Source of the DNA: CBIHON01 sp966211965
GTDB taxonomy: Bacteria > Pseudomonadota > Gammaproteobacteria > Burkholderiales > Burkholderiaceae_D
DNA: 35,712 nucleotides
NCBI GenBank assembly: GCA_966211965.1
Contig: CBIHON010000051.1
Span: forward strand, 1 to 35,712
Direction of reading: 5' to 3'
Part shown: piece by piece, positions 24,876 to 32,788 of the stretch
Layout: the number at the start of each line of letters is the position of its first letter
Numbering within the stretch: the first letter of the stretch is position 1
The notes under the pieces: generated by a model
Database searches by the model: none
Told to the model about the DNA's origin: nothing
What the model saw: the letters and a program-made list of their open reading frames with translations, nothing else
Position numbers and translations under genes: made by a program

Positions 24876-25211
24876 TCAAGGCGGCGGCAACATGATCGGA
24901 TCGCGCAACTTGACGATCTGGCGCACCCCTGAATCATCGATGATTTCCATGCTCTTCAATCCGGCCGCATCATGGTCGACATACAGTTCGCGCGGGTGAT
25001 ACACCAGGTGATCGAGGCCCTCCAAATCGATTTCGATGAGGTCGCTCTTGCGGTCATAAGTAATGCCGAGTAGCGGCGACCATTCCGCTTCGATCTGGCT
25101 GCCCAGTTCCAGCGAATCAACTTCGATTTCGGCACTCTTGCCTTCCAGGGTCTTCGAGACTCGCTCGAAATAGGTTTGCCATGCGGGCTTGTCCAGCTTC
25201 AATGTAGCCAT
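24876..25211 (-). CDS. DUF5335 family protein
   Basis: This 111-residue protein shows the DUF5335 pattern: WQTYFERVSKTLEGKSAEIEV at the N-terminus, EWSPLLGITYDRKSDLIEIDLEGLDHLVYHP in the middle, and an ending with MEIIDDSGVRQIVKLRDP. It is cytoplasmic and of unknown function. GGTGGAGAAA precedes the ATG at 25211. It lies downstream of sdhB on the same strand, but a 336-base repeat-rich spacer makes cotranscription doubtful. Confidence 0.8.
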   Translation of the reverse strand: MATLKLDKPAWQTYFERVSKTLEGKSAEIEVDSLELGSQIEAEWSPLLGITYDRKSDLIEIDLEGLDHLVYHPRELYVDHDAAGLKSMEIIDDSGVRQIVKLRDPIMLPPP

Positions 25212-25287
25212 CGTATTTCTCCACCATGTGATTAATCGAGAGCCCGATCGCGCGTATCACGACCGCGCTCGCCTCCAGCCCAAAACA

Positions 25288-25365
25288 CCTGAGAAACTGT
25301 AGACAAAACTGCTGTGCGGCCCCATGAATTGGCTCGCACAGCAGTTTTGTCTACAGCTCCTGAGA
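25288..25365. repeat. 22-bp perfect inverted repeat flanked by 7-bp direct repeats
   Basis: The arms 25297-25318 and 25335-25356 are perfectly complementary, starting CTGTAGACAAAACTG, with a 16-base loop. CCTGAGA occurs on both sides (25288-25294 and 25359-25365), two bases outside each arm. This could be a small inserted palindrome with a target duplication, or part of a structured RNA. No poly-T follows either arm. Confidence 0.75.
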
Positions 25366-25397
25366 GATTGGGCGGCGGCGCCAAGTTCCACCCTCTG

Positions 25398-25425
25398 CGG
25401 CTCAATCCGTACGGCTCAATCCGTA
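25398..25425. repeat. Two perfect tandem copies of a 14-base unit
   Basis: CGGCTCAATCCGTA occurs twice without a gap, at 25398-25411 and 25412-25425. It lies inside the spacer between the two palindromes. Confidence 0.85.
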
Positions 25426-25455
25426 ACTCCACGTCGCTTATTGCTGCGCGAGCCC

Positions 25456-25550
25456 TTAGAGTCTCCCCCAGCAGGGAGCAGCCCTGGATTGCTGTTCCTC
25501 GGCAGCGGGACGGCAAGGCCAGGGTTGGTCCCTACTGGGAGAGACTCTTA
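25456..25550. repeat. Imperfect palindrome overlapping the sdhB stop codon
   Basis: The arms 25456-25477 and 25529-25550 pair at 19 of 22 positions (AGAGTCTCC...AGGGA type). Inside, CCCTGG (25482-25487) pairs with CCAGGG (25519-25524). The right arm includes the TAA of sdhB at 25548-25550, so the transcript would form a hairpin at the very end of the gene. Confidence 0.65.
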
Positions 25551-26264
25551 TACCGCACGCTGCACCAGCAAGGTCCGAATCTGTCCGATGGCTGCCGCCG
25601 GACTCAGATTCTTTGGACAGACGTCGGCGCAATTCATGATGGTGCGGCAGCGATACAGGCGATACGCATCTTCCAGGTTATCGAGCCGCTGATTGATCGC
25701 TTCGTCGCGGCTGTCGGCAATAAAACGATAGGCTTGCAGCAAGCCGGCCGGGCCGACGAACTTGTCAGGATTCCACCAGTAGCTCGGGCATGCGGAAGAA
25801 CAACATGCACACAGAATGCATTCATACAAACCGTTCAATTGATCGCGCTGCTCCGGGGTCTGCAGACGCTCGCGTTCCGGCGGCGGCGTGTCGTTGATCA
25901 AGTAGGGTTTGATCGAGTGGTACTGCTTGAAGAATAGCGTCATGTCGACGATCAAGTCGCGGATCACCGGCAAGCCGGGCAAAGGGCGCAGCACGATCGG
26001 CTGTTTCAATTCGCCGACGGTGGTGATGCATGCCAGGCGGTTCTGGCCATTGATGTTCATCGCATCCGAGCCGCATATGCCCTCGCGGCAAGAGCGCCGA
26101 TACGACAGGCTGTCGTCGACCGTGCCGCGCAAACGTTCCAGTGCATCCAGCACCATCCGGTCACCCGCTTCCAGTTCGACTTCCTGCTCCTGCATGTAAG
26201 GTGCACGATCGGTCTCCGGGTCGTAGCGATAAATCTTGAAACGTGCGATGCGCTTGTTGTCCAT
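25548..26264 (-). CDS. sdhB: Succinate dehydrogenase/fumarate reductase iron-sulfur subunit (orphan)
   Basis: This 238-residue protein has all cluster ligands of SdhB. The [2Fe-2S] site is C59, C64, D67 and C79 (SCREGICGSDAMN...LAC). The [4Fe-4S] and [3Fe-4S] sites come from C149-C152-C155...C216 and C159...C206...C212 (CILCACCSSACPSYWW and CRTIMNCADVCPK). It would carry electrons from the flavin of SdhA to quinone in complex II. The ATG at 26264 has AGGAAGGA upstream and gives the normal length. No sdhA, sdhC or sdhD is in the window, so this copy is separated from its usual operon. It is divergent from cioA by 225 bases. Confidence 0.9.
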   Translation of the reverse strand: MDNKRIARFKIYRYDPETDRAPYMQEQEVELEAGDRMVLDALERLRGTVDDSLSYRRSCREGICGSDAMNINGQNRLACITTVGELKQPIVLRPLPGLPVIRDLIVDMTLFFKQYHSIKPYLINDTPPPERERLQTPEQRDQLNGLYECILCACCSSACPSYWWNPDKFVGPAGLLQAYRFIADSRDEAINQRLDNLEDAYRLYRCRTIMNCADVCPKNLSPAAAIGQIRTLLVQRAV

Positions 26265-26489
26265 GGCGTAATCCTTCCTCGGCAAACTACCCTGGCGAAA
26301 GAGATTCGACCCGATTGCGCGGATGAAGTTGTGACGTGGATGAGGCATTTCCTCAAGAGGCGCGCGGACGATTGCGTGAACATTTTTCCTGCGCAGCGGG
26401 TCGTAACGTGACGGTGCAAACCAGCCTGCGCCGCTCTTGCCGCACTGCAGGGGCCGATGCGCAGGCTTCATTTTCTCGGGAGGAACGCG

Positions 26490-27890
26490 ATGGACTTATT
26501 GTCTCAACTCGATGCAACGCTGCTGGCGCGCATCCAGTTCGCCTTCACGATCAGTTTCCATATCATCTTTCCGGCTTTCACCATCGGCTTGTCGGCTTAC
26601 ATTGCGACCCTCGAAATTCTGTGGCTGCGCAGCGGCCGGCAGCACTATCATTTGCTGGCGCGCTTCTGGATCAAAATCTTCGCCGTATCGTTCGCAATGG
26701 GCGTGGTGTCCGGCATCGTTCTGTCGTATCAATTCGGTACCAACTGGAGCCGCTTCTCCGAAGTCACAGGCAACACGATCGGCCCTCTGGCCAGCTATGA
26801 AGTACTGACCGCATTTTTTCTGGAGGCAAGCTTCCTCGGCATATTGCTGTTCGGAGAAAATCGCGTACCGCCTTGGCTGCACGTGCTGTCGGCGATCCTG
26901 GTTGCGTTCGGCACCGCACTATCGGCATTCTGGATTCTCGCCGCCAATAGCTGGATGCAGACGCCGGCAGGTTTTGAACTGCGCGGCGGCATTGCCTTTC
27001 CGCTGGCTTGGTCGGCGATCATCTTCAATCCCAGTTTTCCCTACCGCTTCACGCACATGATGATTGCGGCTTACCTGACCACCTCGCTGGTGGTGCTGGC
27101 GACCGGCGCGCGCTATTTGCTGGCGCAGCGCTTCGAACGCCAGGCTGCAACCATGCTGCGCATGGGCATGGGCATGCTGATGATCCTGGCGCCGCTGCAA
27201 TTGCTGGTGGGTGATTTGCACGGCCTGAACACTGCCGAACACCAACCGGCAAAGATCGCCGCGATCGAGGCGCATTGGGATGGCTCGAAACCGGCCGACC
27301 TGGTGCTGTTCGCCTGGCCCGACGCGCAGGCCGAACGCAACCTGGCGCAGATCGCGATCCCGAATGCCGGCAGCCTGGTCATCAAGCACGATGCGCAGGC
27401 CTTGTTCCCCGGGCTCAAGGATTTCAAGCCGGCCGACCGGCCACCGGTGCTGCCGGTGTTTTTCATGTTCCGCCTGATGGTGGGCATCGGCCTGATCCTG
27501 ATCGCCCTCGGCTTGTGCGGGGCGCTGCTGTGGTGGCGCGGGCGCCTGCTGCAGGCGGCCTGGTTTTTGAAAGTGCTGCAACATTGCTGGCCGCTCGGTT
27601 TCGTCGCCCTGTTGGCGGGCTGGATCGTGACGGAAACCGGACGCCAGCCGTGGGCCGCTTACGGCATTCTGCGCACCGCCGAAGCGATCTCGCCGGTGGG
27701 GACATCGACAGTCGCGCTGTCATTGGTCTTGTTCCTGCTGGTCTATCTGGGCGTCTTTTCGACCGGGATTTTCTACATCCGCAAATTGATGCACGGCGGG
27801 CCGCAAACGGAAGAAGCCGCGCCGCCGCCGGATGGCCTGCCGAACCGGCCGATATCGGCGGCGGAACCGGCGGTCAGGAGGGCAACGTGA
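26490..27890 (+). CDS. cioA: Cyanide-insensitive bd-type quinol oxidase subunit I (CioA)
   Basis: This 466-residue membrane protein is subunit I of a bd oxidase, which oxidises quinol and reduces O2 to water. Haem ligands include H24 in ISFHIIFPAF and H189 in RFTHMMIAAY. The Q-loop after GDLHGLNTAEHQPAK is short, and GWIVTETGRQPWAAYG is present; the short Q-loop points to the CIO subgroup rather than E. coli CydA. GGAGGA precedes the ATG at 26490. Its stop overlaps the cioB start by four bases (GTGA). It does not pump protons and is usually tolerant of cyanide and other inhibitors. Confidence 0.92.
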   Translation: MDLLSQLDATLLARIQFAFTISFHIIFPAFTIGLSAYIATLEILWLRSGRQHYHLLARFWIKIFAVSFAMGVVSGIVLSYQFGTNWSRFSEVTGNTIGPLASYEVLTAFFLEASFLGILLFGENRVPPWLHVLSAILVAFGTALSAFWILAANSWMQTPAGFELRGGIAFPLAWSAIIFNPSFPYRFTHMMIAAYLTTSLVVLATGARYLLAQRFERQAATMLRMGMGMLMILAPLQLLVGDLHGLNTAEHQPAKIAAIEAHWDGSKPADLVLFAWPDAQAERNLAQIAIPNAGSLVIKHDAQALFPGLKDFKPADRPPVLPVFFMFRLMVGIGLILIALGLCGALLWWRGRLLQAAWFLKVLQHCWPLGFVALLAGWIVTETGRQPWAAYGILRTAEAISPVGTSTVALSLVLFLLVYLGVFSTGIFYIRKLMHGGPQTEEAAPPPDGLPNRPISAAEPAVRRAT

Positions 27891-28900
27891 GCAGCCTGCA
27901 GTACACGCTGCCGGTGGTCTGGGCCTTGGTGCTTGCCGCCGCAGTGGCGCTCTACGTGGTGCTGGACGGTTTCGATCTCGGCATCGGCATCCTGTTTCCG
28001 CTGTTCCCCGAAGAGGCCGCGCGCGACCAGATGATGCGTTCGGTCGGCCCGTTCTGGGACGGTAACGAGACCTGGCTGGTGCTCGGCGGCAGCGCCCTCT
28101 GGGTCGCATTCCCGAAAGCATATGCGGTCATCATGCCGGCGCTGTACCTGCCGGTCATCGTCATGCTGCTGGCGTTGATTTTCCGCGGCGTCGCCTTTGA
28201 ATTCCGCTGGGTCGCCAAGCCGCACCAGCGCAAATGGGATATCGCGTTCGCAGCCGGTTCGACCGTGGCTGCGTTTGCCCAAGGCGTGGTGCTGGGCGGC
28301 TTGCTGCAGCAGATCCGGGTCGAAGGCGGCCAATTTGCCGGCGGCGCATTCGACTGGCTGACGCCGTTTTGCCTGATGTGCGGTGTAGCGCTGCCGGTCG
28401 CCTATGCCCTGCTGGGGGCAACTTGGCTGATGATGAAAACCGAAGGTGAACTCGAACAGCGCGCGCGCAAGGTCGGTGTGCCGCTGCTGGCGGCTTCGTT
28501 CGGCTTCATCGCCCTGGTCAGCCTCTGGACGCCGCTGCAGATCGCGCGCATCGCCGAACGCTGGTTCAGCTTGCCGAATTTTTTCCTGCTGCTGCCGCTG
28601 CCGGCGGCGACGCTGCTGCTGGGCTACGGGTGCTGGCGCGGTATGCGCGGCGGCAGGGTGCTCCAGCCTTTTGCCTGCGCCGTCGGCGTATTCCTGCTGA
28701 CGTATGCCGGCCTCATCATTTCGAACCTGCCCTATCTGGTACCGCCGTCGATCACGATATGGGATGCCGCGGCCGACCCTGCGTCACAGGTCTTCATGCT
28801 GATCGGCACCACGATCCTGCTGCCTCTTGTACTGGGCTACACCGCCCTGGTGTTTTGGCTGTTTCGTGGAAAAGTACAGGCCGGCCAGGAATATCACTGA
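27887..28900 (+). CDS. cioB: Cyanide-insensitive bd-type quinol oxidase subunit II (CioB)
   Basis: This 337-residue polytopic protein is subunit II, which supports the haem-bearing subunit I. Family blocks are YVVLDGFDLGIGILFP (about 22-37), VGPFWDGNETWLVLGGSALWVAFP and the repeated FxxGxxLG helix region. It starts at GTG 27887, overlapping the cioA stop by four bases, with AGGAGG just upstream, so the pair is translationally coupled. No CydX/DUF2474-like small subunit was found in the 168 bases that follow. The protein has the normal length. Confidence 0.92.
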   Translation: MSSLQYTLPVVWALVLAAAVALYVVLDGFDLGIGILFPLFPEEAARDQMMRSVGPFWDGNETWLVLGGSALWVAFPKAYAVIMPALYLPVIVMLLALIFRGVAFEFRWVAKPHQRKWDIAFAAGSTVAAFAQGVVLGGLLQQIRVEGGQFAGGAFDWLTPFCLMCGVALPVAYALLGATWLMMKTEGELEQRARKVGVPLLAASFGFIALVSLWTPLQIARIAERWFSLPNFFLLLPLPAATLLLGYGCWRGMRGGRVLQPFACAVGVFLLTYAGLIISNLPYLVPPSITIWDAAADPASQVFMLIGTTILLPLVLGYTALVFWLFRGKVQAGQEYH

Positions 28901-29068
28901 TCCGTGCCTGATTTTGCCGCGATAAATCTTTCATGCGATACGGTTTGAGGACGCTCAAGGGAATTGCCTATGGATGGCAACCATGTCGCGCGGGCCAGTG
29001 TCACACTGTTCTGTGGCTGCGCATTCGTGCAGGCACGGCGTTTGTTTTTTTGAGAAAAGGAGATCAGG

Positions 29069-30466
29069 ATGCTCATGCCTTTTATCCGCCGCCCCGCTGC
29101 CCACTCCTTCCGGCCGGGTGCTCCCTCGCTGGTGCGCCGGGCGCCGCCGCACCGGAAAAGGCTGGTGCACCAGATCGTCATTGTCGGCGGCGGCGCCGGC
29201 GGGCTGGAATTGGCAACCCGGCTCGGCGACAAATTCGGCAGCACCGAACGCGCCCACGTCGTACTGGTCGATCGCGAGGCCACGCATTTGTGGAAACCCT
29301 TGCTGCATGAAGTGGCGGCCGGCAGCATGGATGCCAACACCAACCAGCTCGAGTACGTGGCGCAGGCGCGCTGGCATCATTTTGAATTCCAGCAAGGCGA
29401 ACTGATGGGTTTGGACCGCCGCAACAAGCACATCGTCGTGGCGCCCGTGTTCGATGAAGAAGGCATCGAAATCCTCCCGCAACGCGAACTCGAATACGAC
29501 ACGCTGGTGCTGGCCATCGGCAGCGTCACCAACTTTTTCGGCGTGCCGGGTGCGGCCGAACATGCGCTTGCCATCGATACGCTGAACCAGGCCGAACGTT
29601 TTCGCCATCGCCTGATCGCGGCATGCATGCGCGCGCAGAACGCGCCCGACCTGCCGGGGCGCTCGCGCGTGCAGATCGTCATCGTCGGCGGCGGCGCGAC
29701 CGGCGTCGAGCTGGCGGCCGAACTGCGCAACACGGCACAGGTACTGGGCGCCTACGGCCTGCATCGGTTGGAGCCCGGCCGCGATATCGGCATCACGCTG
29801 GTCGAGGCCGGCCCGCGCATCCTGGGGCCGCTGCCCGAAGAAATCGCGCAAGCCACTGCCGGGCATTTGCGCGCGCTCAATATCGAGATCCTGACCGGTG
29901 AGAGAATCAGCCGGATATGGCCGCATGTGGTCGTGACCGCCAGCGGTAAAACCCTGCCGGCCGATCTCACGGTATGGGCCGGCGGCATCCAGGTGCCGCG
30001 TGTGCTGGCCAATCTCGGCCTGCCGGTCAACAAGGCGGGCCAGGTGCTGGTAACGCAATCGCTGCAGACCGAAATTGATCCGGACATCTTTGCGCTGGGC
30101 GATTGCGCCAGTTGCCCCTGGCCTGAAAAAGGCGCAGCGGTGCCGCCACGCGCACAGGCCGCACATCAGGAAGCGAAATTCATGTACCAAGCCGTGCAGT
30201 GCCGCCTGACCGGCAGCGCATTGCCGCCGTTTCGCTACCACGATCACGGTTCGATGATTTCGCTGAGCCGCTTCAACACCGTCGGCAATCTGATGGGCAA
30301 ACTGATCGGCCGCAGCCTGAGGTTGGAAGGCAGGCTGGCGCGCCAGCTGTACGTATCGCTGTACCGCATGCATTTGATCGCGCTGCATGGAACCCTGCGC
30401 ATGATGCTCGAAACAGTGGCGCAATGGCTGCTGCGCAAAACGGCGCCGCGCGTGAAATTACATTGA
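29069..30466 (+). CDS. ndh: Type II NADH:quinone oxidoreductase (NDH-2 family)
   Basis: This 465-residue membrane-associated flavoprotein has two dinucleotide-binding folds. The FAD fold IVIVGGGAGGLELAT is near residue 36-50 and the NADH fold IVIVGGGATGVELAAEL near 204-220. The FAD-closing motif IDPDIFALGDCASCPW and a C-terminal amphipathic region follow. NDH-2 oxidises NADH and reduces quinone without pumping protons. The N-terminus is about 30 residues longer than usual; AAGGAG upstream of the ATG at 29069 supports this start. The gene follows cioB by 168 bases, and both would serve a non-pumping chain. Confidence 0.88.
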   Translation: MLMPFIRRPAAHSFRPGAPSLVRRAPPHRKRLVHQIVIVGGGAGGLELATRLGDKFGSTERAHVVLVDREATHLWKPLLHEVAAGSMDANTNQLEYVAQARWHHFEFQQGELMGLDRRNKHIVVAPVFDEEGIEILPQRELEYDTLVLAIGSVTNFFGVPGAAEHALAIDTLNQAERFRHRLIAACMRAQNAPDLPGRSRVQIVIVGGGATGVELAAELRNTAQVLGAYGLHRLEPGRDIGITLVEAGPRILGPLPEEIAQATAGHLRALNIEILTGERISRIWPHVVVTASGKTLPADLTVWAGGIQVPRVLANLGLPVNKAGQVLVTQSLQTEIDPDIFALGDCASCPWPEKGAAVPPRAQAAHQEAKFMYQAVQCRLTGSALPPFRYHDHGSMISLSRFNTVGNLMGKLIGRSLRLEGRLARQLYVSLYRMHLIALHGTLRMMLETVAQWLLRKTAPRVKLH

Positions 30467-30552
30467 GCGGCACGATCCGGCCGGCCTGCTTGCGGCAGTT
30501 CGCTGCAGTTTAAAGAATGACAGCCAATGAAAGCCATGAAGGAGAAACGGAA

Positions 30553-30801
30553 ATGACCCCCGAAGAAATTGCAGTGGAAATCAGCAGGAAGAACCGCGAC
30601 ATGCTGTGCGCATGGAACGGCACCCAGCGCATGTCGCAGGAAGAAGTACTGGCGTTGATGGATGAAGCAGCGATGCGCGGCTTCCGCTTCGGCAGCGACG
30701 TTGCACTGTCCATGGTGCAGGCTTCGCTGCTGCTGCGGCTGGCGCGCGCAGTCGATGCCAATGAAGCGGAGGCCGGCGCCAAGGACAAGCCGGGGCGGTA
30801 G
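30553..30801 (+). CDS. Small hypothetical protein
   Basis: This 82-residue cytoplasmic protein (MTPEEIAVEISRKNRDML...) is predicted to be mostly helical. The middle part carries FGSDVALSMVQASLLLRLARAVD, an amphipathic or weakly hydrophobic helix. No family is recognised. AAGGAG nine bases before the ATG at 30553 selects this start over one 36 bases upstream. It follows ndh by 86 bases and is convergent with bioB. Confidence 0.6.
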   Translation: MTPEEIAVEISRKNRDMLCAWNGTQRMSQEEVLALMDEAAMRGFRFGSDVALSMVQASLLLRLARAVDANEAEAGAKDKPGR

Positions 30802-30829
30802 GAACGCGCGGCGGCCTGTCCCGGCAGAC

Positions 30830-31858
30830 TTACTTGTCGGTCAAGTCGCAGCGCGCATCGATGCTCGATGAAAGCGCATGCATGCCCAGCTTGTCGAGCA
30901 AAGCCTGATCGGCTTCCATCTCGGGATTCCCTGTAGTCAGCAATTTGTCGCCGCAAAAAATCGAATTGGCGCCAGCCAGGAAACACAGGGCCTGGATCGC
31001 CTCCCCCATTTCACGCCGCCCGGCCGATAGCCGCACCCGGGCCTTGGGCATCGTGATGCGCGCCACCGCGATCGTGCGCACGAATTCGAGCAAGTCGATT
31101 TTCTCGGTACCGTACAAGGGCGTGCCTTCGATCTGCACCAGGTTATTGACCGGCACCGATTCCGGGTAAGGGTCCATGTTGGCCAGTTGCGCCACCAAGC
31201 CTGCGCGCTGGCGGCGCGACTCGCCCATGCCGACGATGCCGCCGGAACAGACCTTGATGCCGACGCCGCGCACGCGATCCAGCGTGTCGAGGCGATGCTG
31301 GTAGTCGCGGGTTGAAATCACGTTGCCGTAAAACTCGGGCGCGGTGTCGAGGTTGTGGTTGTAGTAGTCGAGGCCGGCATCCTTCAAACGTTCGGCCTGG
31401 CCTTCGCCCAGCATGCCGAGCGTGACGCAGGTTTCGAGTCCGAGCGCCTTGACCTCGCGCACCATTTCCTCGACTTGTTCGAGGTCGCGGTCCTTCGGCT
31501 CGCGCCATGCCGCGCCCATGCAGAAACGGGTGGCGCCATGCGATTTGGCCTGACGTGCCGCCTCCAGCACGGTATCGAGGGGCAGTATTTTTTGCGCGGT
31601 GACCCCGGTGTCGTAGCGCGCCGCCTGCGGGCAGTAGCCGCAGTCTTCCGGACAGCCGCCGGTCTTGATCGACAAGAGCGTCGCCAGTTCGACTTCCTGC
31701 GGATCGAAGTTCTCGCGATGCACCTGCTGCGCGCGGAACAGCAAATCGCTGAACGGCAGGTTGAACAGATCGACCACCGCATCGACCGGCCAAGCCAGCG
31801 GAGCAGAAGCGGGAACGGCTTTCGGAGCCGGGTGAAACGACACGGTATGCGACGACAT
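30830..31858 (-). CDS. bioB: Biotin synthase
   Basis: This 342-residue radical-SAM enzyme inserts sulfur into dethiobiotin to make biotin. The SAM-binding 4Fe-4S cysteines are C69, C73 and C76 (GGCPEDCGYCPQ). Further hallmarks are YYNHNLDTAPEFYGN, KVCSGGIVGMGES and the [2Fe-2S] arginine region KARVRLSAGR. Length is normal with a variable N-terminal stretch of about 25 residues. It is the last of the four bio genes on this strand, separated from bioD by 221 bases that include a 124-bp palindromic element, so it may have its own promoter. Confidence 0.95.
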   Translation of the reverse strand: MSSHTVSFHPAPKAVPASAPLAWPVDAVVDLFNLPFSDLLFRAQQVHRENFDPQEVELATLLSIKTGGCPEDCGYCPQAARYDTGVTAQKILPLDTVLEAARQAKSHGATRFCMGAAWREPKDRDLEQVEEMVREVKALGLETCVTLGMLGEGQAERLKDAGLDYYNHNLDTAPEFYGNVISTRDYQHRLDTLDRVRGVGIKVCSGGIVGMGESRRQRAGLVAQLANMDPYPESVPVNNLVQIEGTPLYGTEKIDLLEFVRTIAVARITMPKARVRLSAGRREMGEAIQALCFLAGANSIFCGDKLLTTGNPEMEADQALLDKLGMHALSSSIDARCDLTDK

Positions 31859-31935
31859 AAACAGCCTTCCTCTATATCAAAAAAACGAATTCAATAACGA
31901 TGCATGCGCCATATGGCGCAAGGCAAATGCGGCCT

Positions 31936-32059
31936 TAGAGCAGTTTCAGCCTGACTGTACAGGAGCCAAGGTTGAGTCGAGAAGCGCAACCGTACGAATG
32001 GTACGGTGAGCATCGCAGGCGCAAGATTGGCCGTGTACGGCCAGGATGAAACTGCTCTA
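31936..32059. repeat. 124-bp imperfect palindromic element (copy 2) between bioD and bioB
   Basis: The ends are inverted repeats: TAGAGCAGTTTCA at 31936-31948 and its complement TGAAACTGCTCTA at 32047-32059. Pairing continues with mismatches through most of the unit to a central hairpin, ACCGTAC-GAATG-GTACGGT (31989-32007). The right 54 bases recur at 1-54. No open reading frame of note lies inside. It looks like a MITE-like element or a structured RNA. Its insertion splits the bio genes. Confidence 0.85.
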
Positions 32060-32079
32060 GCCATCGCCCGCGGCTTCGC

Positions 32080-32787
32080 TCAAGCAGGCGATCCGGCCGG
32101 CCAGCCCGGCAAGCATGAAAAATCCAGGTGCGCCGCAGCGGCTGCCGCCAGCGGCTCATCCAGGCGCGGCACGCAGCCGAGAAACGGCGCCGGCAGGCGT
32201 GATGATAAAGCATCGATGTTGGCCAAGCCGTGGCGCATGCCGAGATCGACGATATTCGCCGCCCAGCCGGCCAGTTTCAGCCCGCGCGCAGCAATCGCGT
32301 CAGCGGTCAACAAGGCATGGTTCAGGCACCCGAGCCGCACGCCGACCACCATGATCACCGGCAGTCCCAGTTGCTGGGCCAGGTCGGCGGTATCGTATTG
32401 CGCAGACAAGGGCACGCGGAAGCCGCCGACCCCTTCGACCACCACCGCATCGGCCAGCGCGGCGACTTGCGCATAGCAGGCACGGATGTGCCCGAGGTCG
32501 ATCGTCACGTCTTCCTGCGCCGCCGCGATATGCGGCGCCGCCGCGTCGCGCAACAGGTAGGGCGTCGCCAATGCCGGCGGCAGGTCGACATTGCCGGCGG
32601 CGGCCAGGCAATCGGCATCCTCGTTACGCCAGGCGCCGTCGCGCCAGTCCGCGCCGGCCGCGACCGACTTGATGCCTGCCGCGCGCAGGCCGCATTGCGT
32701 CAAGCCGTGCAGGAGCGCACTGGAAATCAGGGTTTTGCCGATGCCGGTGTCGGTGCCGGTCACGAACCAGGACAATTGCGGTTTCAT
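32080..32787 (-). CDS. bioD: Dethiobiotin synthetase
   Basis: This 235-residue ATP-dependent enzyme closes the ureido ring of dethiobiotin using CO2. The P-loop FVTGTDTGIGKT (G11-T19) is at the N-terminus, and the nucleotide/DAPA-binding VVEGVGGFRVPL is near residue 115-126. GGAGG lies before the ATG at 32787, and the start is one base after the bioF stop (TGACATG), so the two are translationally coupled. The size is normal for BioD. Confidence 0.94.
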   Translation of the reverse strand: MKPQLSWFVTGTDTGIGKTLISSALLHGLTQCGLRAAGIKSVAAGADWRDGAWRNEDADCLAAAGNVDLPPALATPYLLRDAAAPHIAAAQEDVTIDLGHIRACYAQVAALADAVVVEGVGGFRVPLSAQYDTADLAQQLGLPVIMVVGVRLGCLNHALLTADAIAARGLKLAGWAANIVDLGMRHGLANIDALSSRLPAPFLGCVPRLDEPLAAAAAAHLDFSCLPGWPAGSPA

Positions 32788-32788
32788 G

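Larger units (their letters stand above)
25212..25547. other. Gene-free, palindrome-rich spacer between the DUF5335 gene and sdhB
   Basis: No convincing gene lies here. Reading frames on both strands that cross it have biased, repetitive composition and no ribosome binding site. It holds a 22-base perfect inverted repeat (25297-25356), a 14-base tandem repeat (25398-25425) and a longer imperfect palindrome (25456-25550). Listed separately below. Confidence 0.75.

Noticed and set aside
25232..25516. 94-residue minus-strand frame in the sdhB/DUF5335 spacer
   Set aside because: It runs through the inverted and tandem repeats and has no ribosome binding site; the repeats explain the openness.
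26265..26489. Fnr/Anr box (TTGAT-N4-ATCAA) in the sdhB/cioA spacer
   Set aside because: Searched by eye on both strands; no match with both half-sites was found.
28901..29068. Small CydX/DUF2474-like subunit gene after cioB
   Set aside because: The only short frame (27 codons from 28971) lacks the Trp-rich start and helix pattern of these subunits.
28955..30424. 489-residue minus-strand reading frame opposite ndh
   Set aside because: Shadow of ndh, which has intact FAD and NADH motifs and a ribosome binding site on the other strand.
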